From contig SYLG01000091.1 in the NCBI GenBank assembly GCA_005808665.1, positions 1-53,826 of the forward strand: a stretch of 53,826 nucleotides of DNA, written 5' to 3'. A model generated the notes under the pieces. That model was not told where the DNA came from and made no database searches. It saw nothing but the letters and a program-made list of their open reading frames with translations. Shown here in pieces: positions 19,071 to 27,836 of this stretch. Every line of letters begins with the position of its first letter. Position 1 is the stretch's first letter. Made by a program: the position numbers and the translations under genes. The DNA is from Planctomycetia bacterium. Lineage in GTDB: Bacteria; Planctomycetota; Planctomycetia; Gemmatales; Gemmataceae.

Positions 19071-19471
19071 TGGGCTTGCCGACTGATTTCGTACAATTCT
19101 CCGGGATCTCCCAACCGAGGCGACTTCGGATTTCAAATCTATCAAGGGCGTCTTCAGAGCCCGCAGTTGCCGATCCCGTCCTTGCTATACTTCCTCGAAT
19201 CCAACCACGATACCATGTAATCCTCCTCAATGATGATGATCACACCTACCGTTATGTGATCGAAATGATGCTGATTGTTTTCGGCCACCCACCGGAAAAA
19301 GGTTTCCTAATCGCAACCGAAGTGGACAAGCAGGGTAGGGCTATTTGCCTTACTACCTCTTTCGAGCATGCAGAATTCAAACAAGAACAGGTTCACGCTT
19401 TCGGAGCAGATCCTTATTTTGGTCCAAAATGCAAAGGCTCCATGACGGCAGTCATAGAGCCTGCCGAATAA
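19070..19471 (+). CDS. clpS: ATP-dependent Clp protease adaptor ClpS
   Basis: About 133 residues. The ATG shares its A with the TAA of the phosphatase gene (TAATG), so translation is probably coupled. The ClpS core spans residues 48-115: YHVILLNDDDHTYRYVIEMM, with the Asn-Asp-Asp loop that binds N-degron amino groups, then the acidic/aromatic second half ending in HAFGAD. ClpS delivers proteins with destabilising N-termini to ClpAP. The N-terminal 47 residues are longer than usual and have no known domain. No clpA or clpP is nearby; pairing with an FHA phosphatase is unexpected. Confidence 0.9.
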   Translation: MGLPTDFVQFSGISQPRRLRISNLSRASSEPAVADPVLAILPRIQPRYHVILLNDDDHTYRYVIEMMLIVFGHPPEKGFLIATEVDKQGRAICLTTSFEHAEFKQEQVHAFGADPYFGPKCKGSMTAVIEPAE

Positions 19472-19507
19472 GGTTGGCTTTTCCCAGTAAGAGTTGCAAA
19501 TCGTTTT

Positions 19508-20983
19508 TCAAGGGCGCTTAACCTTGGGTGGGATAGGCAGGTTTAAGGTTTTCTGCTTGTCAGCCTGTCCTTGGTGAATGGCGGCCATTTTTGAATCACC
19601 CAATTTTTTATAGGCCGTTGCCAAACCCTGATGAATGCTTGGGGTTGCTCCCATGTTGGATAATGCATATTCCAAATCCGTAATCGTTTCCTTCCATTGC
19701 CCTAAAAGGAGATGAATCTGTCCACGCGTTTCTCGAAAGTGTGGGTTCCCCGGGCTCATGGCAACCGCCTGGGCGGATATTTCCAATCCGCGCTTCAGGT
19801 CCCTTGGTGACTCGTTGGAAAGGTACCAAGCCAGGTTATTGCACACTTCGGGTAATTTGGGATTTGCCTGATAAGCCAGATCAAAATGAAGCCTGGCCAA
19901 ATCCGATCGCCCCTTGCGATGGGCTTCCGTTCCTAAAAGGAGGTGAACCATATCAGGCACCGTACCTTTGGAAAGAAGCTCTTCCAGGCGGGCATTAATA
20001 GCATTTTTCGTATCGGCCCCCAACCGCAATCCTTCCTCCATGCGTAAAAGGATCAAGGGATTGCCTGGATCCACAAGCAATCCCTTGCTAACCAATGCCA
20101 AATAAGCCCCAAAATCCGGATCCGGCTTGTTCAAGGCCTCTGACATTTGAAGTGCAAGTGTGGTTCCCAATTCTCGGCGGAGGATTTCCGAGGGTTTGCT
20201 TTGAAAGGCACCCGACAATAGGTCTGCAGCTTCCTGATATTTTCCCTGGAGGTTACTGATATCCGCCACTGCCCGAATGAGTTCCTCGTTGTCGCTGAAT
20301 TGCTTGAGCTTGGCTCGAAGCGGCGATTCCGCCAATTTGAGAAGATCCAAGGCTTTTTGCCTTTGGGTTGCAACCACTCCTCTGGCCAATCGAACGCAAA
20401 GTTCCGGTTGCAAAGAAACAACCGCCACGACAAACGGCTCTGCTTCATTCCATTGGTTGTTATCCAGCAACAATTTAGCCAAATCGGCACGAGCCTCAAG
20501 ATTTTTAGGGTTCCCGGAAATTGCCTTGGCCAAATGCTTAATTGCTTTACCCCGCCTTACGGGATCCTTGCCGGGGTCGAGTAGCTGTCGTTTGGCAAGC
20601 AACAAATGAGCATGATCGAAGCCTGGATGATCATCATCGAGGGGAGCTAATCCCTCTAGAATAGCAGCAGCTTCCGCAAAACGATTTTGCGCCTCCATCA
20701 ATAAGGCAAACCGGAACCGAATCATCGGGTCGTCCGGCTCGATCACCATTAGGGCATCAAGCGAAAGCTCTATCCTTTGGAGGTTGCCTTCCTTGATGGC
20801 TTTTTCTAAATGAGAGTAATAATATTGTGAGTCAACCACGGAGCTAAAAACAAAAAAGCCAATCAGCATAGCAGAGACCAAGAAAAACATTACAGCAATG
20901 GTTGCAAGCCAACGCGGAGCACTCGTGTAGACCATTTCTGAAACAAGGGACCAAAGTCCCGGTTCGTTTTTCATTTTGGTCAT
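19508..20983 (-). CDS. membrane-anchored TPR protein beside exosortase
   Basis: About 491 residues. One transmembrane helix (residues about 26-50, LATIAVMFFLVSAMLIGFFVF) follows a short cytosolic N-terminus. The rest is a solenoid of tetratricopeptide-like helices, clearest at NPKNLEARADLAKLLLDNNQWNEA, LPEVCNNLAWYLSNESPRDL and IHQGLATAYKKLGDSKMA. It starts 3 bp after the exosortase stop, in one operon. TPR proteins often accompany exosortase/EPS loci, where they may scaffold assembly or export in the periplasm. No enzymatic motif is visible. An ATG three codons further in is an alternative start. Confidence 0.82.
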   Translation of the reverse strand: MTKMKNEPGLWSLVSEMVYTSAPRWLATIAVMFFLVSAMLIGFFVFSSVVDSQYYYSHLEKAIKEGNLQRIELSLDALMVIEPDDPMIRFRFALLMEAQNRFAEAAAILEGLAPLDDDHPGFDHAHLLLAKRQLLDPGKDPVRRGKAIKHLAKAISGNPKNLEARADLAKLLLDNNQWNEAEPFVVAVVSLQPELCVRLARGVVATQRQKALDLLKLAESPLRAKLKQFSDNEELIRAVADISNLQGKYQEAADLLSGAFQSKPSEILRRELGTTLALQMSEALNKPDPDFGAYLALVSKGLLVDPGNPLILLRMEEGLRLGADTKNAINARLEELLSKGTVPDMVHLLLGTEAHRKGRSDLARLHFDLAYQANPKLPEVCNNLAWYLSNESPRDLKRGLEISAQAVAMSPGNPHFRETRGQIHLLLGQWKETITDLEYALSNMGATPSIHQGLATAYKKLGDSKMAAIHQGQADKQKTLNLPIPPKVKRP

Positions 20984-20986
20984 GGC

Positions 20987-22585
20987 TTAATTACCCCGGT
21001 TTATTGAAGGCCATTTTCCAATTGTTTCCCTTGCCGCTTCGAAAAGGTCCCGGAGGTCGGCTTTTTGTTGACTTGAAAGTTCGTGAATGGTTTGACAGCT
21101 CAATTGGATTTGATAGTTATCACCTCTTGCATTGGCTCCTCCAAGAGTAAAAAAGTTTTCTGAAATGCGAGCTTTTGCAGAACCCCAATATCGGGCCAGG
21201 GCGGTTTCAAAACGGAGCCAATTTCCCCTTGTATCCACATGACCAAAAAGGAGAAATAGTCGCCTATTGGGAGGTTTGAAATAATTTGCTTCGACACAAA
21301 ACCTCCCTTCCTTGGCAATGTTTTCCGTAAACCCCGTTTCATCCCAACCCACATTCCGGTAACAATAAGCGAGGTTATGAAAACCATGAAAAGGTTCATC
21401 AATGGCCAACCTTGCCACCAACCCGCTTTTGCTTAAAACCCAAAATTGCGACTGGACTCCCTGACCCAATAGTTTGCTGTCTTCCACAATTTCCGGTCCG
21501 GACAGGATTTTCCAACCATCCAGTTCGGCCTTGAACATATTCACCTGGAGACGAAGGTGCCCCACATCGTCTACACCTCCCAACATCCGAAAAGATTGGG
21601 AGGCAAGGATTTTTGCCTCCAGAAGCCCCAAAGGAACAAACAATATGGGGATCACCCAAACGAAAACTCCAAGCGAAGCCACTCTTTTTATTGGCCTGGT
21701 TTGTAACAATTTACCGGGACTAATCCCAATTGTTTCGGTTTCCGCCTGATTTTCATCATCGGAAAAGGGGACCTTCCTTTGGGGCACCAGCCAATCCCGC
21801 AACCCTTCAAAAAGCTGATCTGTGCCTAAAATTACGATTAATCCACTTGCAAATAAAGCAAATCCCAAAATCTCGTGTTTCAAGCCCATTGTAAAATCAA
21901 TTTTATGATAATGAATTACTAGAACTATAAATAAAATCCTAAAAACATTCAATATAGTTACAACAATAACAGACATGATAAAAATCCCTATTGCCCTTTG
22001 CCATGATCGCTCTTGAAATAAACTGTAGCAAACAGACAAGGCCGCAATGGAAACCAAGGACCTGATGCCGCTGCACGCTTCGGCAACCAGCAATGGGCGG
22101 TCCGGTAGGAGGATTACATTTCCGGTAACCCTGTGAAATAGGTCCATGGATAACAAAACTTGATGGCAAACTGACACCACCATGGTTTGCAGGTTACTGG
22201 TTAAGGATTCCAACAATCCCAACGGGGGTGGAATTACGACGAAACCCGCAAGGAGTACAGGAAGGATCCTTCCCAAAGAACCCGAATCTACCTGCAGCTT
22301 GACTACCAAAAGGAGTGAAAGCAGGAACCCAAAAAACGCACCACGGGGATAATTGAGTATGGTTGCCCCAGCACAAACCAGCCAAATCCCAATTACCAAA
22401 ATCCAATCCCAAAAAGAGGGCAGGGTGGTCCGAATTGTACCAGATTTGTATCTTTCCCATCCCAACCAACACAAACAGGCCAGATAGGGCAAACTGAATT
22501 GGTAGTTATCATCATTCAGCTGACCAAACAGGAAACCAATCGCCAAAGGGGTGGTTGCTAGGAGGAGGCAAATGAATGGAATCAT
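20987..22585 (-). CDS. exosortase (EpsH/Xrt family) with C-terminal extension
   Basis: About 532 residues; the ATG at 22585 is preferred over TTG 22591. The first 260 residues are a polytopic membrane domain of about eight helices with the three exosortase catalytic residues: Cys171 (VAEACSGIRSL), Arg216 (LNVFRILFIVL) and His237 (KHEILGF). Exosortases are proposed to cleave and anchor proteins with C-terminal PEP-CTERM-like tags and usually sit in exopolysaccharide loci. After a cytosolic linker and one more helix (near 310-330), a soluble domain of about 200 residues resembles the EpsI-type partner fused to some exosortases. I believe planctomycete XrtU-type proteins share this layout but cannot confirm the subtype. 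No PEP-CTERM target was seen in the window. Confidence 0.88.
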   Translation of the reverse strand: MIPFICLLLATTPLAIGFLFGQLNDDNYQFSLPYLACLCWLGWERYKSGTIRTTLPSFWDWILVIGIWLVCAGATILNYPRGAFFGFLLSLLLVVKLQVDSGSLGRILPVLLAGFVVIPPPLGLLESLTSNLQTMVVSVCHQVLLSMDLFHRVTGNVILLPDRPLLVAEACSGIRSLVSIAALSVCYSLFQERSWQRAIGIFIMSVIVVTILNVFRILFIVLVIHYHKIDFTMGLKHEILGFALFASGLIVILGTDQLFEGLRDWLVPQRKVPFSDDENQAETETIGISPGKLLQTRPIKRVASLGVFVWVIPILFVPLGLLEAKILASQSFRMLGGVDDVGHLRLQVNMFKAELDGWKILSGPEIVEDSKLLGQGVQSQFWVLSKSGLVARLAIDEPFHGFHNLAYCYRNVGWDETGFTENIAKEGRFCVEANYFKPPNRRLFLLFGHVDTRGNWLRFETALARYWGSAKARISENFFTLGGANARGDNYQIQLSCQTIHELSSQQKADLRDLFEAARETIGKWPSINRGN

Positions 22586-22591
22586 ACGCAA

Positions 22592-22597
22592 AGTATA
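22592..22597 (-). promoter_or_regulatory. candidate -10 element of exosortase gene
   Basis: Minus strand TATACT ends only 6 nt before the exosortase ATG, and no Shine-Dalgarno is present. If it is a -10 box, transcription would begin at or next to the start codon, giving a leaderless mRNA. The -35 region is poor. Confidence 0.3.
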
Positions 22598-22670
22598 GCG
22601 GTCAAAGCCCCATTTGCCGAATCCATTTCGTTTTTCTTAGACCCGACCGCATCCAGGGAATGAATTCGTA

Positions 22671-22698
22671 TTGACTCCCTTGGGAAATTGGTTATGAA
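22671..22698 (+). promoter_or_regulatory. candidate sigma-70-type promoter for lipoprotein gene
   Basis: TTGACT, a 16-bp spacer and TATGAA lie 47 bp upstream of the lipoprotein ATG. The match to the housekeeping consensus is 5/6 and 4/6 by eye. Confidence 0.35.
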
Positions 22699-22745
22699 CG
22701 GGGTAGTCAGAAAAACGAATGGCGGAACTCCCAAGGAAGGGACTT

Positions 22746-23294
22746 ATGTCTATTGCAAACAAGATGATTGTTTCCGTAATTGCGGGCTCGGCCCTCATGG
22801 GAATGGCTTGTTCGAATAAGTGTTTTCTAAGTAAAACGACGAATGACCCACTCAACTCAGGTTCGGTCAAAAAAACCATTCCAAGCCCGGCAACCTGGCC
22901 GCCTGCCTCTGAATCACCGGTGCCTTCAAAAACCATTTCCCCATCAAGCAATCCAAAAGTGGAAACAGCCTCAGGCCTTGATATTACCCCAACTGGTAAA
23001 TCGGCAATTCAGCCTATTGGGGGCCAATTTCCTCCTCCAGCTCCTGTGGCAGATCTTAATCCAAACGGTGTAGTTCAGGCTCAACGGTTGGAAACCGTCC
23101 CTGCGGGAAAAAGGCAATTGCCACAAACATTTCCCCAATCCCAAGACACACCTTCCAATATCCCTCCTTTGACACCCTTCCCTGGGAACACAGGGAATTC
23201 TCTTGTGGTTCCGCCTCCCCCCCCAGGATCACCCTTAAGCGATTCCGCACCCTTGGGAATTCCATCGCCACCAAACAGCTCTCCAAATCGTTAA
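22746..23294 (+). CDS. proline-rich lipoprotein
   Basis: About 182 residues. The ATG at 22746 follows GGAAGGG at good spacing. A short basic N-terminus and hydrophobic stretch end in the lipobox LMGMAC, predicting lipid modification at Cys22. The mature part is low complexity: Pro, Ser, Thr, Asn and Gln dominate, with a PPPPPG run near the end, and no folded domain is visible. Such proteins can span or decorate the envelope; the function is unknown. It is followed after 9 bp by the MprF/AglD-type gene and is divergent from the exosortase gene. Confidence 0.75.
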   Translation: MSIANKMIVSVIAGSALMGMACSNKCFLSKTTNDPLNSGSVKKTIPSPATWPPASESPVPSKTISPSSNPKVETASGLDITPTGKSAIQPIGGQFPPPAPVADLNPNGVVQAQRLETVPAGKRQLPQTFPQSQDTPSNIPPLTPFPGNTGNSLVVPPPPPGSPLSDSAPLGIPSPPNSSPNR

Positions 23295-23303
23295 TAGGAA
23301 AGC

Positions 23304-24332
23304 ATGGCCGTCAATTCGTTAATGGCCGGATGGGCATGGCTAAAAAACCGCCTTTGGCTTATCCGGTTTTTGGTTTTTTTGGTGGTGGTGTTAGCCGTTG
23401 GATGGCAATTCCACCGAATCCTGAATTCCGATGCCCTCGCCCAAGGTCATCCCGGGGTGAGTCCCTTCATCATCCTTTTGGATTTCGCAAAAGGAATGGG
23501 TTGGATTCGATCCGGTTTAACGATTGGCTTTTATGTTATTGGGATTGGTTGTTCCTATTCCTTTTGGCACATTTGTGTAAGGAATTTGGGAAATCAAATG
23601 TCCCTAAGGCATGGAGCCATGGCGTTTTATTACAGCCAATGGGGAAAATATGCGCCAGGTAAAGGGCTTGCCCTATTGATGAGGGTAGGGGGGGCTGTCA
23701 AGGCTGGAGCCACCATTCCGATTGCTGCGGTAGCCGCCCTTTTTGAGGTCCTCGTTACTATGGTTTCAGGAGCATTACTCGGGCTCCTTTTGGGGATAGG
23801 CTTCCTTTGTTCGGCACCGATAGGGAATTCTGGAACCCTACTTTTCCATGCCGCAATCATTCTTGGAGTTGTTTTGTTTCCCGTTTTACCACCAATATTT
23901 AACCAACTTGTTTACCGCCTTGCCAAGCGTTTTATTAACCCCAAACAACAGGCCGTAAAACCTGGTTGGTCCGATTTGGGAAACGGGATTTTGATTACAT
24001 GCGGAACCTGGATTTTTTTGGGAAGTTCGCTTTGGGTTTTGATTTCAGGAATCGGGGACAACGGGTTAACCGGGGTTTCGGGTTGTTTGAGATGTGTTAT
24101 GTTTGTTTGCCTGGCGAGTGTTGGTGGATTCATTGCCTCCACCCCGGGCGGGCTTGGGGTAAGGGAATTCCTACTCCAGCAATACCTTGAACCGTTTTTG
24201 GGACCTAAAGCAGTGGTTGTTGTGCTTTTGCTGAGGCTTCTTTGGACAGCGGCAGAAGTTATCGCCGTCGGGATCCTCTGGATCGTTTCCCGTCGAAATT
24301 GTAAAATGAAGGTGTCAACCGCAATGGGTTAG
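23304..24332 (+). CDS. lysylphosphatidylglycerol synthase TM-region/UPF0104 family membrane protein
   Basis: About 342 residues with AGGAAAG before the ATG. Roughly eight hydrophobic helices span the protein. The family signatures are YYSQWGKYAPGKG near residue 110 and the C-terminal STPGGLGVREFLL, typical of the membrane domain shared by MprF flippases and AglD-like proteins. There is no aminoacyl-transferase domain, so lysyl-PG synthesis is not implied. A role in moving lipid-linked intermediates across the membrane is plausible, given the GT2 gene 10 bp downstream. Confidence 0.83.
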   Translation: MAVNSLMAGWAWLKNRLWLIRFLVFLVVVLAVGWQFHRILNSDALAQGHPGVSPFIILLDFAKGMGWIRSGLTIGFYVIGIGCSYSFWHICVRNLGNQMSLRHGAMAFYYSQWGKYAPGKGLALLMRVGGAVKAGATIPIAAVAALFEVLVTMVSGALLGLLLGIGFLCSAPIGNSGTLLFHAAIILGVVLFPVLPPIFNQLVYRLAKRFINPKQQAVKPGWSDLGNGILITCGTWIFLGSSLWVLISGIGDNGLTGVSGCLRCVMFVCLASVGGFIASTPGGLGVREFLLQQYLEPFLGPKAVVVVLLLRLLWTAAEVIAVGILWIVSRRNCKMKVSTAMG

Positions 24333-24342
24333 GAAGGCATTG

Positions 24343-25317
24343 ATGCGACTTTTGAGTATCGTTGTTCCCGTTTTCAATGAGGAGGAGAGCCTAAAAGAGT
24401 TGGCTGGTCAAATCCGAACCACCATGGAGAACGCCAACCTTTCCTTTGAAGTCCGATTCATTGACGATGGTAGTCAAGATTCCTCCTGGTTACAAATTCT
24501 GGAAATATCAAAAACCGACCCCCGATTTCATGGAACCAGATTTCGCCGAAACTTTGGCAAAGCTGCCGCCTTGGGGCACGGATTTCTTCAGTGCAAAGGC
24601 GATTGGATTGCCACGATGGATGCAGACCTTCAGGACGATCCTTCGGAACTGCCATCGTTGATTGCCATGTTGGATGGTGGATTCGATTTGGTTAGCGGGT
24701 GGAAACGAAAACGCAATGATCCTTGGCACAAGGTATTTCCCAGCCGGGTGTTCAATGGAATGATCTCGTTTTTGACCGGAGTTAAACTCCACGATCACAA
24801 TTGTGGGATTAAAGTCTGTAAGGCCGAGGTGGCAATGGAAATACCACTGTATGGGGAACTTCATCGGTTTATACCAGTCTTGGCAGCATCAAGAGGGTTC
24901 AGAATCGGCGAGAAAGTAGTGGCCCATCGCGCCCGTCCCTATGGCATTTCCAAATATGGGGCATCACGATTCATTCGCGGTTTCCTTGACCTGCTTACAG
25001 TGACTTTCATGACCAGATATAGCCGCCGACCCCAACATTTTCTGGGCGGGATAGGATTGGGTTGCTTTCTCAGTGGCTTGGCGGTCCTTGGTTATCTTGG
25101 TTTTACCTGGGTTGTCCGTTTTTGGGATCCCGGGGCTTATTTACCTTTACATGAACGCCCATTGTTGATTTACGGGTTAGCTGCCTTACTTTTGGGAGCC
25201 CAATTTTTGTCCATTGGTTTTTTAGCCGAAATGATTGCTGCAGGGCAATTTGCACCCAACCAAAGTCCATCCATCCGTGAAACCAGCAACCTCCAAACGG
25301 AGCGGACCAAGCCCTAA
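24343..25317 (+). CDS. GT2 glycosyltransferase, DPM1/ArnC-like
   Basis: About 324 residues. The ATG at 24343 has AGGAAGG upstream. The N-terminal GT-A domain starts LSIVVPVFNEEESLKEL, has the nucleotide stretch FIDDGSQDSS, the metal-binding D93-A-D95 (MDADLQDDP) and HDHNCGIKVCK, typical of polyprenyl-phosphate glycosyltransferases. Two C-terminal helices (about 225-250 and 270-295) anchor it in the membrane. It likely loads a sugar onto undecaprenyl phosphate for use at the outer membrane face. It pairs naturally with the preceding flippase-like gene and with the PMT-like transferase at 30917. Confidence 0.9.
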   Translation: MRLLSIVVPVFNEEESLKELAGQIRTTMENANLSFEVRFIDDGSQDSSWLQILEISKTDPRFHGTRFRRNFGKAAALGHGFLQCKGDWIATMDADLQDDPSELPSLIAMLDGGFDLVSGWKRKRNDPWHKVFPSRVFNGMISFLTGVKLHDHNCGIKVCKAEVAMEIPLYGELHRFIPVLAASRGFRIGEKVVAHRARPYGISKYGASRFIRGFLDLLTVTFMTRYSRRPQHFLGGIGLGCFLSGLAVLGYLGFTWVVRFWDPGAYLPLHERPLLIYGLAALLLGAQFLSIGFLAEMIAAGQFAPNQSPSIRETSNLQTERTKP

Positions 25318-25362
25318 GTTCATCGGTTTTTCCCCTGTGTTTTTTTTCCAAAAGGTAATGAA

Positions 25363-27051
25363 ATGACTATTGAAAATGCAAAACCCAAAAGCAGCCTAAC
25401 CACGGTTGGACCCGAACGGGCCCCAAACCGGGCCATGCTTCGTGCAGTTGGTTTTGTGGATGGCGATTTTGAAAACCCAATGGTCGGAATCGCCTCACTT
25501 TTTAGCGATATAACCCCATGTAACTCGCATTTGGATCGATTGGCTCGCAAAGGAGTGGAGGGTGTTCGGTCGGGGGGTGGTGTACCCCAAATATTTGGTG
25601 CACCGACGGCATCCGACGGAATCATGATGGGCCACCGTGGAATGCGTTATAGTTTGGTTTCACGGGAAGTAATCGCTGACAGCATCGAGGTCGTTGCCGG
25701 AGGAATGAACCATGACGGGCTCCTGGCATTTGGCGGTTGCGACAAGAATATGCCCGGGTGTGTCATGGCGATGGCACGACTCAACATACCTTCCATTTTT
25801 GTCTACGGTGGAAGCATTTTGCCTGGAACCGGGCCCCAGGGCAACGACATTGATATCGTTAGCATTTTTGAAGCGGTGGGACAACAACAGGCAGGCAACC
25901 TTTCCCAATCGGGGGTCCATAAAATCGAATGCGAAGCCTGTCCGGGGGCGGGATCTTGCGGGGGAATGTATACGGCCAATACGATGAGTAGTGCCATTGA
26001 AGCCATGGGCCTTTCGTTACCCTATGGTGCGTCCAATCCTGCCGTTTCAGCCGCCAAAGAAAGGGAATCTTTTCTTGCAGGTAAATTACTTGTAAACCTG
26101 ATCCATAAAAACATTCGCCCAAGGGACATTATCACTCGTAAATCTCTGGAAAATGCCTATACTCTGGTATTGGCCCTAGGGGGATCCACAAATGCTATCC
26201 TGCACCTAATGGCAATTGCCAATGAAGCGGAGGTTGACTGGACCTTGGCTGATTTTGATCGCCTTAATAAGAAAGTTCCTCACCTTGCGGACCTCAAGCC
26301 GGGCGGCAAATATGTAATGAACGATTTGCACAGGGTTGGAGGTACACCCGCTGTACTCAAGGCCCTGCTTGAACTGGGTTTTCTTCATGGAGATTGTATC
26401 ACGGTAACAGGAAAAACCTTGGCGGAAAACCTGGCCACCATTTCGAATGTTTACACAAAACCCCAGGATGTCATTCGACCCATTCAGGCACCCATGCACA
26501 AAACCGGGCATCTTGTAATCCTTCACGGAAATCTGGCACCCAATGGTGCGGTTGCAAAAGTGGCGGGATTGAAAAGCACCACCATAACAGGGCCGGCCAA
26601 AGTATTCGATGGGGAAGAAGCATGCGCCAAAGCCATTGCCGAACGAAAAATCAAGCCAGGTGATGTAGTTATCATCCGTGGTGAAGGACCGGTAGGCGGT
26701 CCCGGAATGCGGGAAATGCTTTCCGTTACAGCAGCCCTGGTTGGTCAAGGTCTTGGGGAAAGCATTGGCCTCATTACTGACGGAAGGTTTTCGGGCGGAA
26801 CCCACGGTTTGGTGGTAGGGCATGTTTCACCGGAAGCATTTTGTGGTGGAACCATTGCCTTGGTTCATGAAGGGGATTCAATCACCATTGATGCCGAGGG
26901 ATCCCAAACCATTACTCTAAATGTACCTGAAACGGAAATTGCCAAACGAAGGCAGGCCTGGGTTAAACCTGAACCTCTAGAACGAAAAGGGGTCCTGGCA
27001 AAATATGCCAGAACGGTAGGTTCTGCATCGGAAGGTGCGGTTACCTGTTAG
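25363..27051 (+). CDS. ilvD: dihydroxy-acid dehydratase
   Basis: About 562 residues, full length, with AAAAGGT upstream. Three conserved cysteines suited to an iron-sulfur cluster are visible: Cys53 (TPCNSH), Cys126 ([10 protein letters not shown]) and Cys199 ([15 protein letters not shown]). The C-terminal half carries [14 protein letters not shown] and [11 protein letters not shown]. It dehydrates 2,3-dihydroxy-isovalerate and its methyl homologue in valine, leucine and isoleucine synthesis. It appears monocistronic, ending in a strong terminator 27 bp after the stop. Confidence 0.96.
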   Translation: MTIENAKPKSSLTTVGPERAPNRAMLRAVGFVDGDFENPMVGIASLFSDITPCNSHLDRLARKGVEGVRSGGGVPQIFGAPTASDGIMMGHRGMRYSLVSREVIADSIEVVAGGMNHDGLLAFGGCDKNMPGCVMAMARLNIPSIFVYGGSILPGTGPQGNDIDIVSIFEAVGQQQAGNLSQSGVHKIECEACPGAGSCGGMYTANTMSSAIEAMGLSLPYGASNPAVSAAKERESFLAGKLLVNLIHKNIRPRDIITRKSLENAYTLVLALGGSTNAILHLMAIANEAEVDWTLADFDRLNKKVPHLADLKPGGKYVMNDLHRVGGTPAVLKALLELGFLHGDCITVTGKTLAENLATISNVYTKPQDVIRPIQAPMHKTGHLVILHGNLAPNGAVAKVAGLKSTTITGPAKVFDGEEACAKAIAERKIKPGDVVIIRGEGPVGGPGMREMLSVTAALVGQGLGESIGLITDGRFSGGTHGLVVGHVSPEAFCGGTIALVHEGDSITIDAEGSQTITLNVPETEIAKRRQAWVKPEPLERKGVLAKYARTVGSASEGAVTC

Positions 27052-27078
27052 TAACCAAACTTGGATTCGGAAATCCCA

Positions 27079-27117
27079 GGCACGGGAGTCACCTCAATGA
27101 CTCCCGTGCCTTTTTTT
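27079..27117 (+). terminator. intrinsic terminator after ilvD
   Basis: A perfect 13-bp stem (ggcacgggagtca / tgactcccgtgcc) with a 6-nt loop is followed directly by seven T. This is the clearest terminator in the window. Confidence 0.93.
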
Positions 27118-27836
27118 ATCGCCACCTTCAATTTATTTTTTTCCGTCTTTGGAATCGTTTGGCCCGAGTCCATTCGGTTCAAACAGAAATCAATCCGAAT
27201 GAAATGGCAAACCTTGGGTGTAATTTTGAAATGGTATTTGGGATTCCTTGGACAGGCAAAATTGGGCTCCAGGCAACCTTGGGTGAAATTTTACATAAGA
27301 TAGATTATCGGACCTTGGCAGTTATGGCTGGGTCTCGCCTCCCAACGGGCCCAAATCCTATAGTCCGATAATCAATGTTATGTTGAAATTGGCTTTTGTT
27401 TTCTAAACAGCTTGTTTTACCGCCATTTTTCCCCATTTACCCTTAGGGTTTGAGTGACCAAGGAAAATGAATATGACCCCAAACCCTACATTTTTCTCTG
27501 ATCGTCCGCCAACCAAAAGCCCTTTCATCGTAGCAAGGTGAGGAACAAATTGGGATCCTGTTCAGCCGGATCACATTCCCCTAACAGGTCGTTTCATTTT
27601 CCTTTTCCAATCCGATTACAAGGTAAAGGTTCAGCGGGGCTGAGTATTCTCCGCCTCCCAATTCCCCTGCAAACCTAAGGGTTGAGGAAAGGGGTTCATT
27701 GGATTTCCACCACTACCCCTCTCCCTTCTCAAAAGGAGGAGATAATTGGCTTGTTTAGGGGTTTCGCTTTGTGGTAGCTAAAGGTGCCAATACCCAAATG
27801 GTGGCTTGTTTGACAATGGGTTTTTGGTTTAACGGT
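27118..27836. other. non-coding gap between ilvD and accA
   Basis: About 720 bp between converging genes without a supported reading frame. It contains the long rod-like inverted repeat listed separately (27286-27389). The remainder, including C-rich and T-rich stretches from 27400 to 27836, shows no tRNA, tmRNA or RNase P signature that I can recognise. Confidence 0.6.
27286..27389. other. long rod-like inverted repeat, candidate structured RNA
   Basis: Arms gattatcggac (27303-27313) and gtccgataatc (27363-27373) pair perfectly over 11 bp. Below them acataa (27293-27298) pairs with ttatgt (27378-27383), and the A/T-rich flanks partly extend the helix. The 49-nt interior can form a further TGGGTC/GGCCCA hairpin. 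No T-run follows, so this is not a simple terminator. The direction is unknown. Confidence 0.45.

Noticed and set aside
27061-27303. 80-residue frame after ilvD
   Set aside because: It runs through the intrinsic terminator hairpin and its T-run and has no start signal.
27303-27373. tRNA or signal recognition particle RNA within the rod-like repeat
   Set aside because: No T-loop GTTCGA pattern, no acceptor stem of seven pairs, and no conserved SRP tetraloop motif.
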